Positions 25,458-33,909 of a stretch of 64,000 nt of DNA are shown in pieces (the stretch's first letter is position 1; each line of letters opens with the position of its first letter). This DNA comes from an uncultured Bacteroidales bacterium (GTDB lineage Bacteria; Bacteroidota; Bacteroidia; Bacteroidales; F082): positions 186,001-250,000 of the forward strand of contig CAMHJX010000001.1 in the NCBI GenBank assembly GCA_946185535.1, written 5' to 3'. Under the pieces are notes generated by a model. The model saw nothing but the letters and a program-made list of their open reading frames with translations. It was not told the DNA's origin and made no database searches. The position numbers and the translations under genes were made by a program.

Positions 25458-25490
25458 TTTTGAATCTTGAATCCTAAATTTTGATTTTTT
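25458..25490 (+). repeat. Heptamer array TTGAATC/CTAAATT upstream of the LOG gene
   Basis: Units TTGAATC, TTGAATC, CTAAATT, TTGATTT with 7-bp period directly before the ATG at 25491; same orientation relative to the gene as the other copies. Confidence 0.75.
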
Positions 25491-26210
25491 ATGCCAATTA
25501 TCACCCAAAAAGAAGAAGAAATCATTCGAAACAGTTTCCATCCCAAATCGTGGAACGACATCAAGACACACGACTCTTGGTCGGTATTCAAGATTATGGC
25601 CGAGTTTGTGGAAGGCATGGAGAAGATGTCGAAAATCGGGCCTTGTGTTGCCATTTTCGGCTCAGCCCGAACCAAACCAGGAGACCCATACTATGAGATG
25701 GCCACTGAGATCGCCAAGAAGCTCGCTGATTTCGGGTTCGGCATTATCACGGGTGGCGGCCCTGGCATCATGGAAGCCGGCAACAAAGGTGCCTACGAAG
25801 GCGGTGCCACCAGCGTGGGGCTGAACATCACCCTACCCTTCGAGCAACATTTCAACCCCTATATCGACCACGACAAGTCCATCAATTTCGACTATTTCTT
25901 TGTCCGCAAGACCATCTTCATGCGCTACGCACAAGGTTATATAGCCATGCCTGGCGGTTTCGGCACGCTTGATGAGCTCTCTGAGGCCGTCACCCTCATC
26001 CAAACCAACAAAATGGTGGACTTCCCCGTCGTTCTCGTTGGCAAGAGATATTGGAAAGGCCTTATCGACTGGTTCCGCAAGACCATGCTCGAAGACCACA
26101 TGATCAAGGAGGAGGACTTTGAAATCTTCCATGTCGTCGACTCTGCTGATGAAGCGGCAAAAGTCATCACCGACTTTTACAAGAAATACGCCATCAAGCC
26201 CAACTTCTGA
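25491..26210 (+). CDS. LOG family nucleotide phosphoribohydrolase (TIGR00730)
   Basis: 239 residues. The family (LONELY GUY, YvdD/PpnN-like) cleaves nucleoside 5'-monophosphates to base and ribose phosphate. The two signature motifs are present: GGGPGIMEAGNKGAYEGG and PGGFGTLDE, with the preceding VAIFGSARTKPGDPYY strand. An N-terminal extension of about 45 residues (ITQKEEEIIRNSFHPKSW) is typical of the larger Bacteroidota members. The retropepsin gene begins 1 bp after its stop, so they are likely co-transcribed. Confidence 0.88.
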   Translation: MPIITQKEEEIIRNSFHPKSWNDIKTHDSWSVFKIMAEFVEGMEKMSKIGPCVAIFGSARTKPGDPYYEMATEIAKKLADFGFGIITGGGPGIMEAGNKGAYEGGATSVGLNITLPFEQHFNPYIDHDKSINFDYFFVRKTIFMRYAQGYIAMPGGFGTLDELSEAVTLIQTNKMVDFPVVLVGKRYWKGLIDWFRKTMLEDHMIKEEDFEIFHVVDSADEAAKVITDFYKKYAIKPNF

Positions 26211-26211
26211 T

Positions 26212-26652
26212 ATGCGACGCTATATCGAAGTACCTGTCCAGTTGCTTGACATTGAAGGAGATGGCTTCCATATCATGGTCAAAGGAATGATCCATGGTAA
26301 GGAAGCCCATTTCCTGATTGACACGGGTGCCTCACGCTCTGTCTTCGACCCCATAACCATCTCCTCTTTTATAGACGATATTGCGTTTGAAAAGAAAGAA
26401 GGCATGACCGCTGGCGTAGGCAGCTCCGACTTGGAGAGCTCCACTTTTGTCATCGACAGTCTTTCCATTGGCAATATGGAAATCAAAGATTATGAGGCTG
26501 TTGCATTGGATCTGGAGAACATCCACGAGATGTACGGCAAACTTGGCCTACCCCACATCGATGGCATTCTTGGCGGGGATTTGCTGAAAAAGTATAAAGC
26601 CGTGATAAATTATAGGAGCAAGAAACTGAGGCTTACTCCTTCTGTTCAATAA
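26212..26652 (+). CDS. Retropepsin-like aspartic protease
   Basis: 146 residues, cytoplasmic (no signal). A single-lobe aspartic protease domain: catalytic motif FLIDTGASRSVFD (about residues 38-50), flap-region residues around GVGSSDLESS, and the closing hydrophobic GILGGDLLKKYKAVINY. Such domains work as dimers. The start at 26212 follows the LOG stop codon directly; the frame extends upstream to 26119, but that part overlaps the LOG gene. It converges with the next gene and the two overlap by 20 bp at their 3' ends. The substrate is unknown. Confidence 0.8.
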   Translation: MRRYIEVPVQLLDIEGDGFHIMVKGMIHGKEAHFLIDTGASRSVFDPITISSFIDDIAFEKKEGMTAGVGSSDLESSTFVIDSLSIGNMEIKDYEAVALDLENIHEMYGKLGLPHIDGILGGDLLKKYKAVINYRSKKLRLTPSVQ

Positions 26653-27499
26653 GCGTTTCTTTTTCGGAGGTCTCTTCTTTTTCCTTGACATACTTCGCGT
26701 CCAAGCACAACCTAAATCCTCCGAAAGAGTTCTTCAAATCGGGCAAGCGTTTGCCGCGCCACGATACACGGCATGAAGTCTTGGGCAATTGCCAACCACC
26801 ACCACGGATACAGTACATCTCACCATCCTTGCCCAAAGTGGCATTACGTTCCTTGTCAAAGAAACGGTATTTGGAGCTACACCATTCCCACACATTGCCA
26901 CTCATGTCGTAGATACCCAACTCGTTGGCTGAACGTTTCTTGACCTTCTTCAGCCGCGAGGTGTTCCCATTATGCCAAGCCACTCGGTCCACCTCATTGC
27001 TACCGCTGTAGATATAGCCTTTCGAGTATTTCCCGCCACGTGCAGCGTATTCCCATTCCTCCTCAGTGGGAAGGCGGAACTTCATTCCCGTGATGCTGTC
27101 GATACGTCTCAAAAACTCCTGCACCTCATAATAATTCACATTGGTCACGGGCCGCTTGGGGCATTTCTTCGCGCTTGGGTTGTAGCCCATCACGGCCTTC
27201 CACAGTTTTTGGGTCACTTCCGTCTGGCCGATATAATAATCCTCATGCATTGTCACGTAATGCACGGGTAGTTCGTCGATTTGCGCCGTGCGGTCGTAGT
27301 TGAATTCGGCAGTGTCTTTGCGTTGGGCACCCATCCAAAAGCCCCCTTTCTCGACACGTACCATATTGAATGACACCTTGTTGACACGATAGGAAGAAGG
27401 CACGGGAAGTGTGTCTTGGGCAAAAACCACGCCATTCGCCAGTATGGGAAAGGCAGTAAAAAGGACTATTGCCCTCAAAAACCAATTGTTTGTTCTCAT
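26633..27499 (-). CDS. Secreted formylglycine-generating-enzyme-fold (SUMF1/FGE) protein
   Basis: 288 residues. The signal peptide (MRTNNWFLRAIVLFTAFPIL, cut after FAQ) is followed by the FGE fold: MVRVEKGGFWMGAQR, DELPVHYVTMHEDYYIGQTE, FRLPTEEEWEYAARGG, IYDMSGNVWEWC and FGGFRLCLD at the end. Where true FGE has two active-site Cys, only one is seen here (KTSCRVSWR), so it is probably not a sulfatase activator; many Bacteroidota use this fold structurally, for example in gliding/T9SS proteins. The frame extends to 27523, but a -7 box at 27521-27528 argues for the start at 27499. Confidence 0.82.
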   Translation of the reverse strand: MRTNNWFLRAIVLFTAFPILANGVVFAQDTLPVPSSYRVNKVSFNMVRVEKGGFWMGAQRKDTAEFNYDRTAQIDELPVHYVTMHEDYYIGQTEVTQKLWKAVMGYNPSAKKCPKRPVTNVNYYEVQEFLRRIDSITGMKFRLPTEEEWEYAARGGKYSKGYIYSGSNEVDRVAWHNGNTSRLKKVKKRSANELGIYDMSGNVWEWCSSKYRFFDKERNATLGKDGEMYCIRGGGWQLPKTSCRVSWRGKRLPDLKNSFGGFRLCLDAKYVKEKEETSEKETLIEQKE

Positions 27500-27520
27500 A
27501 GCAATTTGACGTTTATGAGG

Positions 27521-27528
27521 CAAAAATA
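27521..27528 (-). promoter_or_regulatory. -7 promoter box for the FGE-fold gene
   Basis: TATTTTTG on the minus strand, 22 bases before the start at 27499; it helps decide that start. Confidence 0.55.
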
Positions 27529-27569
27529 CGACAATTTAGTGCCGGATATGTTTTTCTAGATTATTTTTC

Positions 27570-27577
27570 TATTTTTG
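27570..27577 (+). promoter_or_regulatory. -7 promoter box for the first T9SS cargo gene
   Basis: TATTTTTG followed by CACTG, 77 bases upstream of the ATG at 27654. Confidence 0.5.
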
Positions 27578-27653
27578 CACTGATCAAATCATAAAAACGT
27601 CTACAGCTATGCGATACACAACAACAAAACAACTAACAACGATGATTAGCGCT

Positions 27654-29293
27654 ATGAAAATCCAAAGAATCATTGCCATCGTCACACTATTGCTATGCGC
27701 AACCCCCTCTTCTCGCAAGAGGGTTTTTTCCGCATCTATTCCACCGAAGGGAACAGGATTAGTAGGAACTCGTGCATCACCTATGCGGATAAAGGTTGTT
27801 ACATCGTGGCGTTCAACTTCACCGACGACCATTACAATGAGACCTGTCCGAAACTGTACAAGCTGTCGCCCGAAGGGGATATTGTCGGCAGCACATTTGT
27901 CGACGAATCTGACAGCGCATTCTCGCTTTACAACATCTTCCGTCATCCGACCCTTCCCGATTCGTATGTAGGCACAGGCCTGTACTATTTCCCCGACTCC
28001 ATCCCTTATTTTTACGATCTATCGTTGCCCTATTTCATCCAATTCGACGGCCAACTGAACATCACCCGGCGAGATACCCTGGAACACGAACTATTCAACC
28101 ACAGATGCATTTTAGGCATGAGGACAATGCTCAATAAGGATCGCAACATCGTCGGCGAATACCTGAATCACGTCCCCACCACCCCGCCAAGCAACTTTCA
28201 TCGCATCTTCGTGGAAATGAGCCCAGACGGCGATTTGCTTCGCATTGTGGACGACCCCGATACCGTTGACCTTCAACCATTTGGAAGCATGTCCTTGGAC
28301 CTCTTCGAGATCCCCTCGACCCATGAGACCGTTTCATACCGCTATGGAAAACCGGAACTGACACCTGGCTACCACGGGCAAATACACAAGTTCATCAAGA
28401 TCCACGACGATTACAGCACTGAGGTAATCAACGAATTCTCCCGCTTTGGCGACGACACCTTGTCATACAACGTTCACTACATAAGCACCCGATTTGAACA
28501 GCTGAGAGGGGAGAGTCCTGCCACCGTCCTCCCCTTGAACGACTCCACGCTGTTGTTCTCCATTCAAGCCTGGGAGGAATGGTACCAAGGATGGCCGACC
28601 CTCGACTCCAACCTGTTCATCTCCGACGTTGCATCCGTCTTGTACAAGACCGACCTTGAGGGCAACTTGAAAGACTTCCACATCTTCAACAGCTACAACG
28701 ACACCATCGATGTCGTTTCAAAAACGTCCATCGCCCTCACGAAAGAGGACGCGACAGGCCACAAGATGATTTTCCATTGCCGCTATAGCCAATACAGGGA
28801 GTCGGAGGAATACCCTAACACGCTTACAATCACAAAACTGACAGACGATTTCGAAATCCTGTGGCAAAGGTCGTACACCGTCCCCGACATCTACCTTGAA
28901 GCTCACCATCTGCTGCCCACTATCGACGACGGCTGCCTCGTGACGGGTTCGGTCACGCGAGGGTGCAACTTGCCCTATTCCTTCGGTGTGCGCGAGGAGT
29001 GGTTCGCCCTCAAGCTCAACGCCGACGGCACGGTGGGCACAGACGAGGATGGCTTGGTGGTGCGCCCCTACGCCTGTTATCCCAACCCCACGCATGATAT
29101 GCTCCACCTGCAATACTCCCCCGATGTTCAGCCCGCACACATTGAGATTTACGACCTGCAAGGCCGTCTGGTGCACTCCCAAAGCAAGGCCTTCGAGAAC
29201 ATCGACATGAGCCAGTTGCCCACTGGCACCTACACGATGCGCGTCACTATGGAGGACGGGAAGACTTATACGGACAAGGTGATGAAGGAGTAA
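27654..29293 (+). pseudogene. T9SS cargo protein with frameshift at the signal peptide
   Basis: The signal peptide MKIQRIIAIVTLLLCATP is read from the ATG at 27654, but the rest of the protein, from PLFSQEGFFRIYSTEGN on, is in another frame. The switch falls in a run of five C at about 27702-27706; adding one C would join them as LLLCATPLFSQEG, a normal signal-peptide ending. The body (about 530 residues) is an unrecognised Bacteroidota surface protein, and the end is a T9SS sorting domain (CYPNPTHDMLHLQYSP, then GTYTMRVTMEDGKTYTDKV). It is paralogous to the next gene. The shift may be real, a phase-variation switch, or a sequencing error; an internal ATG at 27695 would give a product without a signal. 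Confidence 0.75.
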
Positions 29294-29340
29294 AAAATCA
29301 AAATAAAGCAGAAATTATTTTCTTGAAATAAATTGTTTTG

Positions 29341-29348
29341 TATCTTTG
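29341..29348 (+). promoter_or_regulatory. -7 promoter box for the second T9SS cargo gene
   Basis: TATCTTTG followed by CAGCATC, 21 bases before the start at 29370; a start at 29346 would fall inside the box. Confidence 0.6.
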
Positions 29349-29369
29349 CAGCATCAAAATGCTACAGAT

Positions 29370-30944
29370 ATGAAAAAGACATCCTTACTTATCCTCGGTC
29401 TGGTAGTGTTTGGCTATTTGGCAAAAGCCCAGAATGTCAGCATGGACTTCATCCCGTTCCATTACCCAGGCTACGACATCCACCAGTTCGACGGCAAGGT
29501 TATGCAGCAAAGCGACGGCAACCTTATTGCCAATGTATTGGTCGCGCTTCCCAGCGGTCCTGGCTTCAGCGATCCGCCCATCATCGCGGGCAATACCTTT
29601 TACAAGGTGTCACCCAACAATTTGCAAGTCATCGATTCGCTGTTTTTGGCCGACAGTAATCCGCCTTTTTACACATTCCTCAAAGATCCTCGAGGCCAAG
29701 GTAATTTGCGCATCAACATCGAACCCGAGGACAATGGCGGTACGGCATTAAGAATCTCACGTTTCTCTGACGACAATCTGCAAATCAACCTCGATGAAGA
29801 TGTGGTGGTTCACCTTTACGACAGCGCAGTTTTCAACCAGCCAGACGACATTGTTATTGACAGCCAAAACGACTTGATTGTGAAGTATTACACAAGTCGT
29901 CCAAGCGGTGGAATTGTCTGCCACATTGCCCGTTATGGTCTTGACGGTACGCTGAAACACACAAATGTGTTGCCTGAAATACAGAATTACCTGAACAATC
30001 TCACCGAAATCAAATCGCATCCAAAGCAATACTACCAATGGAAAACCGATACAACACAAAACATGTTTGTGTTCGTCATCGATTCCATTTTCAACCAAGA
30101 AAATTATTATGTTGTCAATAGGTTGTTGGAGGACCGTATTTATTTCGAAATCATCGAAAACGACACTTTGCTTATCCAAGTGATGGAGACATATCAGTTT
30201 AACAATCCTGGCATAATCATCGATGATGGTGATTTGGTGATTGCTGCACCCTATACGAGGGATTCCGCTTGGGTTTATGATAATAATGAAAGTGGAATGG
30301 TCGTCGCCCGCTATGACTTGCGTACCATGCAGAGAAAGGCTATAGTGCATTTCAATGACTGGCCCGGACCGTCAACCTACTCGAATTGTCTAGGATTCCA
30401 AAAAGCATGGAACGGCGATTTGTATTTGGTGTACAGAGAACCCACCCCGCAGAATATGCCCACCATGACTACCGTAAAGATGGACCGCAACTTGAATGTA
30501 ATATGGAAACGTTACTGCTATGAGCCTGGCTCTCTCAAAGTTGACCCTTTCATGGCTTGTAGTTCTGATTTGCTATACGATGTAGAAGGCAATGAGACCG
30601 GGATTTACATTGCCGGTTACAGTAGTCGTTTGATTGATTATAAACTAGGGCTCTTCTTTTTCTTCCTCAACGATGAGGGGCTCACAACCGTTCAAAATGG
30701 CAGCGTGGCCATCCGCCCCTACACCTGTTATCCCAACCCCACGCATGACATGCTCCACCTGCAATACTCACCCGACGTTCAGCCCGCACACATTGAGATT
30801 TACGACCTACAAGGCCGTCTGGTTCGCTCGCAACACAAAGGCTTGGAGAGGCTCAGCATGGAAGGCCTGCCCTCGGGCACCTACACCATGCGCGTCACCA
30901 TGCAGGATGGCAACACATTCTCGGACAAGGTGGTGAAGCAATAG
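29370..30944 (+). CDS. T9SS cargo surface protein, paralogue of the preceding gene
   Basis: 524 residues. Signal peptide MKKTSLLILGLVVFGYLA cut after KAQ; a body of about 420 residues rich in Asp and aromatic strands, perhaps a beta-propeller (recurring segments such as VVARYDLRTMQRKAIVHF and TTVKMDRNLNVIWKRY); and a C-terminal T9SS domain (CYPNPTHDMLHLQYSP to FSDKVVKQ). The body differs strongly from the preceding gene, while about 130 bp coding for the sorting domain are almost identical at DNA level. Function unknown. Transcription likely ends at the hairpin near 30963-31036. Confidence 0.82.
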   Translation: MKKTSLLILGLVVFGYLAKAQNVSMDFIPFHYPGYDIHQFDGKVMQQSDGNLIANVLVALPSGPGFSDPPIIAGNTFYKVSPNNLQVIDSLFLADSNPPFYTFLKDPRGQGNLRINIEPEDNGGTALRISRFSDDNLQINLDEDVVVHLYDSAVFNQPDDIVIDSQNDLIVKYYTSRPSGGIVCHIARYGLDGTLKHTNVLPEIQNYLNNLTEIKSHPKQYYQWKTDTTQNMFVFVIDSIFNQENYYVVNRLLEDRIYFEIIENDTLLIQVMETYQFNNPGIIIDDGDLVIAAPYTRDSAWVYDNNESGMVVARYDLRTMQRKAIVHFNDWPGPSTYSNCLGFQKAWNGDLYLVYREPTPQNMPTMTTVKMDRNLNVIWKRYCYEPGSLKVDPFMACSSDLLYDVEGNETGIYIAGYSSRLIDYKLGLFFFFLNDEGLTTVQNGSVAIRPYTCYPNPTHDMLHLQYSPDVQPAHIEIYDLQGRLVRSQHKGLERLSMEGLPSGTYTMRVTMQDGNTFSDKVVKQ

Positions 30945-30962
30945 AACAAATGAATGATTTGT

Positions 30963-31036
30963 AGAAAGCAAATCCATCGTAAATCCGATGCAAATAATTG
31001 CTCTCGATTTGCGATGGATTTGTTTTCTTTTTTTTT
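30963..31036 (+). terminator. Long-hairpin terminator after the T9SS cargo gene
   Basis: Arms AAGCAAATCCATCGTAAATC and GATTTGCGATGGATTTGTTT pair over about 20 bp, followed by a long T run. Confidence 0.75.
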
Positions 31037-31063
31037 ATCAGGGGGATGCATCAGAAAAAAAAC

Positions 31064-31071
31064 TATCTTTG
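31064..31071 (+). promoter_or_regulatory. -7 promoter box for the NtrC-like regulator
   Basis: TATCTTTG 14 bases before the start codon at 31085, giving a very short leader. Confidence 0.5.
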
Positions 31072-31084
31072 CGCAAAATTAAAA

Positions 31085-32248
31085 ATGATGCCAAGAATAC
31101 TTATCATCGACGACGAGGCTCCCATCCGCCGCGTGCTGCGCGACATCCTCGAAAACGAAAGCTATCAAGTGGACGATGCCTCAACAGGCATGGAAGCCTT
31201 GCAACAAATCAAGGAACAGGATTTTGACGCCATTTTCTGCGACATCAAGATGCCTGAAATGGACGGCATTGAGGTGCTGGAAGCCATCCGACAAGAGTCG
31301 GACGTGCCCGTCATCATGCTCTCGGGTCACGGCACCATCGAAACGGCAGTCGAAGCCATCAAGAAAGGCGCTTTTGACTTCATTCCCAAGCCACCCGATT
31401 TGAACCGTCTGCTCATCACTTTGCGCAACGCCTTGGACAAGAAGAACTTGGCCACCGAAAACAAAGTGCTGAAGAAAGCCGTCAAGCTCCAGAACCAGAT
31501 GATTGGCGAGTCGACCCCGATGCTTGAAGTAAAAGACATGATTGAAAAGGTGGCTCCTACCAACGCACGTGTGCTCATCACTGGCGAAAACGGCACGGGC
31601 AAGGAACTTGTGGCCCGACAACTGCACGAACTCAGTCCAAGGAACCGTGGTCCTTTCATCGAAGTCAACTGCGCCGCCATTCCTGCCGAACTCATCGAGA
31701 GCCAGCTTTTCGGTCACGAAAAAGGTTCTTTCACCTCAGCCATCAAACAGAAAAAGGGCGACTTTGAATTGGCCGACGGCGGCACACTCTTCTTGGACGA
31801 AATCGGCGACATGAGCCTTCCAGCGCAAGCCAAGGTGCTGCGTGCCTTGCAGGAGAACAAGATTGTTCGCGTCGGTGGCGAGAAAGAGATTCCTGTCAAT
31901 GTACGCATTTTGGCAGCCACCAACAAGAACCTCAAGAGCGAGATCGAGAAAGGCAATTTCCGCGAAGACCTATACCACCGTTTGAGTGTCATTGTCATTC
32001 AAGTGCCGCCGTTGCGCGAACGCAAGGATGACATCCCGCTGTTGGTCGGCAACTTCTTGGAAATCATTGCACAAGACATGGGCAAACCTGTCCCGACCTT
32101 CGAGCCCGAGGCCATGGAAGCCTTGAAGCAGTACCAATGGACCGGCAACATCCGCGAGTTGCGCAACATCGTGGAGCGACTCGTAATCCTTTGCGGCAAT
32201 GTTATCACAAAGGATGATGTGGTGCAGTTTGGGAACCCGCTGAATTGA
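31085..32248 (+). CDS. NtrC-family sigma-54 response regulator without a DNA-binding domain
   Basis: 387 residues. The receiver domain has phospho-acceptor D53 (in FDAIFCDIKMPEMDG) and acidic pair D9-D10. The AAA+ domain has Walker A GENGTGKE, the sigma-54 contact loop as GSFTSA (consensus GAFTGA), Walker B GGTLFLDEIGDM and NIRELRNIVERLV near the end. The protein stops right after the AAA+ domain (DDVVQFGNPLN), so the usual C-terminal Fis helix-turn-helix is absent. It would activate sigma-54 promoters without sequence-specific binding of its own, or through a partner. The chosen start fits the family; no histidine kinase gene is adjacent. Confidence 0.9.
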   Translation: MMPRILIIDDEAPIRRVLRDILENESYQVDDASTGMEALQQIKEQDFDAIFCDIKMPEMDGIEVLEAIRQESDVPVIMLSGHGTIETAVEAIKKGAFDFIPKPPDLNRLLITLRNALDKKNLATENKVLKKAVKLQNQMIGESTPMLEVKDMIEKVAPTNARVLITGENGTGKELVARQLHELSPRNRGPFIEVNCAAIPAELIESQLFGHEKGSFTSAIKQKKGDFELADGGTLFLDEIGDMSLPAQAKVLRALQENKIVRVGGEKEIPVNVRILAATNKNLKSEIEKGNFREDLYHRLSVIVIQVPPLRERKDDIPLLVGNFLEIIAQDMGKPVPTFEPEAMEALKQYQWTGNIRELRNIVERLVILCGNVITKDDVVQFGNPLN

Positions 32249-32250
32249 TG

Positions 32251-32337
32251 CAGGTTGCTGAGTAGTAAGCTTGTCGAAGTATCGAAGCACCGTCATAGTA
32301 TCAGTCTGCCCTTCGATCCTTCGATGAGCTCAGGGAA
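32251..32337. repeat. REP-like element with TTCGA / TGAGCTCAGGG arms
   Basis: Imperfect inverted repeat (GCTGAGTAGTAAGCTTGTCG on the left, CCTTCGATGAGCTCAGGGA on the right) between two convergent genes; related to 16844-16904. Confidence 0.65.
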
Positions 32338-32338
32338 T

Positions 32339-32908
32339 TCAATTACCATTCTTTTTCTTCACTTCTTCAAACTTTGCCAAAGCTTTTTTGAAGTGATCTT
32401 TCAGTTTCGTCACGCTATCGAAAAAGACTTTGTCCTCACTGTATCGGTCCAGTACAAGATACCAATGTGTTTGTCTGCTTTTTATGCTGTAACCTATTTG
32501 GAAGCCGTCATCCGTGCGATAGAAGGTCTCGCAGTAGTCCTTTCGAGCATTCTTGTCCTTGTGTTCTTCAGCAATCATCGACTCTAAAACGCGATCAAGT
32601 TCAACAAAATCGTCGAAGGCCACAAAAACCTCAACAGCAGGTTGTTCTTTCACCTCTTTACGGTAGATGCGATAGAAATATTGGACAGCACCCTCCACAT
32701 CAACGGTTCTTACCGAAGTTTCCAAGCCATCGAAAAGCTGGGCGTAAAGCGTCGCGATGGCATAGTCCGTAATCTTGCATTGGACACCAGTTTGATGGGT
32801 CAACTGTTCATACTTTGTCTGGTAATCATCTACCCTGACATAGGGAGTTTGTGCCAGTAAAAGCCTGCCTGCAAGCAGCATCACAGCAAGTAAAACAACT
32901 CTTTTCAT
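32339..32908 (-). CDS. Secreted protein of unknown function
   Basis: 189 residues. Signal peptide MKRVVLLAVMLLAGRLLLAQ, then a small soluble domain with no family I recognise; features are VRVDDYQTKYEQLTHQTG, an aromatic-rich VQYFYRIYRKEVKEQPAVEV and a Lys-rich helical tail. Probably periplasmic. A TATCTTTG box is at 32950-32957. It is convergent with the NtrC-like gene. Confidence 0.65.
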   Translation of the reverse strand: MKRVVLLAVMLLAGRLLLAQTPYVRVDDYQTKYEQLTHQTGVQCKITDYAIATLYAQLFDGLETSVRTVDVEGAVQYFYRIYRKEVKEQPAVEVFVAFDDFVELDRVLESMIAEEHKDKNARKDYCETFYRTDDGFQIGYSIKSRQTHWYLVLDRYSEDKVFFDSVTKLKDHFKKALAKFEEVKKKNGN

Positions 32909-32949
32909 GTCTAATTCTATTTAGTTTGTTTTCTTTTGGTATTGAACTG

Positions 32950-32957
32950 CAAAGATA
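32950..32957 (-). promoter_or_regulatory. -7 promoter box for the secreted unknown
   Basis: TATCTTTG followed by GCAG on the minus strand, 41 bases upstream of the start codon at 32908. Confidence 0.55.
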
Positions 32958-32994
32958 TGAATTTCGATAAAACAGCAAGTTTTTTTTCGAGTCC

Positions 32995-33026
32995 CTTGCG
33001 GGGTTTGGAAATTAGCTGTACTTTTG
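32995..33026 (+). promoter_or_regulatory. Promoter for tmRNA
   Basis: CTTG (32995-32998), 20 bases, TACTTTTG (33019-33026) followed by CAG. The primary transcript would carry a leader of about 100 bases, removed during tmRNA processing. Confidence 0.6.
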
Positions 33027-33098
33027 CAGTCCGTTCTTTGAGGATGACAATATAAACTGTCAATACAATTCTGCGGGCAGACACGAAGGTTTGCCCTT

Positions 33099-33133
33099 AC
33101 TCTAAACACTAAACTCTAAACTCTAAACTAAAC
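33099..33133 (+). repeat. Heptamer array CTCTAAA/CACTAAA before tmRNA
   Basis: CTCTAAA, CACTAAA, CTCTAAA, CTCTAAA with 7-bp period, ending 4 bases before the mature 5' end of tmRNA. The unit and orientation match the array at lpxA. Confidence 0.75.
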
Positions 33134-33136
33134 GAA

Positions 33137-33535
33137 GGGGATGTATGGTTTTGACAGCAAGATGAATTGTCATGTAAGCATGTCGAGCCTCGCAGTGACG
33201 CTCGTAAATCTTGACTGCAAAAAAGTAATTGGCGAAAACAACTACGCTCTCGCTGCCTAATCGAAGTACAGTAGATTACTGGCTTAATCCGCTCACAAGG
33301 TGGGGGGACGAGACATCCCGCAGGTGGAGATTCCTGATTCCGGCCTGAGCCCGGGGTGCTAAGCAATTTCGGGATAGCCTTGTCGGCGCTCCGACAGCAA
33401 GGCGAAGCCTTAGGAGATAAGGTCGCGTTTAGGGCGTTCGTTCCCTTGCGCGGCACGAAAACCAACAGCGGAATAAGCATGTAGAAACCATGGGGGTTCC
33501 TTGTTTGGACGAGGGTTCGACTCCCTCCATCTCCA
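33137..33535 (+). ncRNA. ssrA: Transfer-messenger RNA
   Basis: About 399 nt. tmRNA rescues stalled ribosomes and adds a degradation tag. The 5' end GGGGATG and 3' CATCTCC form the acceptor stem; the T-arm GAGGG-TTCGACT-CCCTC is just before it. The tag reading frame 33231-33260 encodes GENNYALAA and a stop, the form known from Bacteroidales. CCA is not encoded. A protein-like frame on the other strand across this RNA is an artefact. Confidence 0.95.
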
Positions 33536-33547
33536 CTTTCTAAACAC

Positions 33548-33581
33548 AAAACCCGTTGATTTTCAGCGGGTTTTATTTTTT
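33548..33581 (+). terminator. Terminator after tmRNA
   Basis: Stem AAAACCCGTTGA/TCAGCGGGTTTT followed by ATTTTTT. Confidence 0.85.
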
Positions 33582-33803
33582 CAAAAGTTTTACCCCCAAT
33601 ATGTTGTTCAGACTGGCTAAATCAGATGGGTTGAACATAGTCATAAATGTCCAAATTCAAATGATGCCACTTTCTCGATTGCTACGGGCTTATTTTTCAT
33701 AAACCTGCATCAATAATGGCTGTCTGATGTGTAAGTTATTGTATTTCAAGTAAAAGTCATTCCTATCTTGTTGGATGGCTTTTTTCAAAAGATAATAGCA
33801 AAA
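33582..33803. other. Intergenic stretch without visible gene
   Basis: About 220 bases, A+T-rich; I see no ORF, RNA or repeat here apart from short T runs. The inverted repeat described next begins at its end. Confidence 0.5.
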
Positions 33804-33840
33804 TGTACTTTATCTTACAAAATAACAGAGATAAAGTACA
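33804..33840. repeat. Perfect inverted repeat, possible operator
   Basis: Arms TGTACTTTATCT (33804-33815) and AGATAAAGTACA (33829-33840) are perfectly complementary over 12 bp with a 13-base spacer. It lies 16 bases before the -33 element of the ATPase promoter, a position suited to a regulator site. Confidence 0.75.
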
Positions 33841-33856
33841 AAAAGGTCACACTTTT

Positions 33857-33889
33857 TTTGGCGATGAGTTTATTTTTTCATTATTTTTG
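33857..33889 (+). promoter_or_regulatory. Promoter for the AAA ATPase gene
   Basis: TTTG (33857-33860), 21 bases, TATTTTTG (33882-33889) followed by CAGG; 20 bases before the start at 33910. Confidence 0.7.
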
Positions 33890-33909
33890 CAGGCAAAAGA
33901 TTGAGTGAT

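Noticed and set aside
33109..33549. Minus-strand frame across tmRNA
   Set aside because: The tmRNA acceptor stem, tag frame and T-arm explain the region; RNA genes often leave open frames on the other strand.
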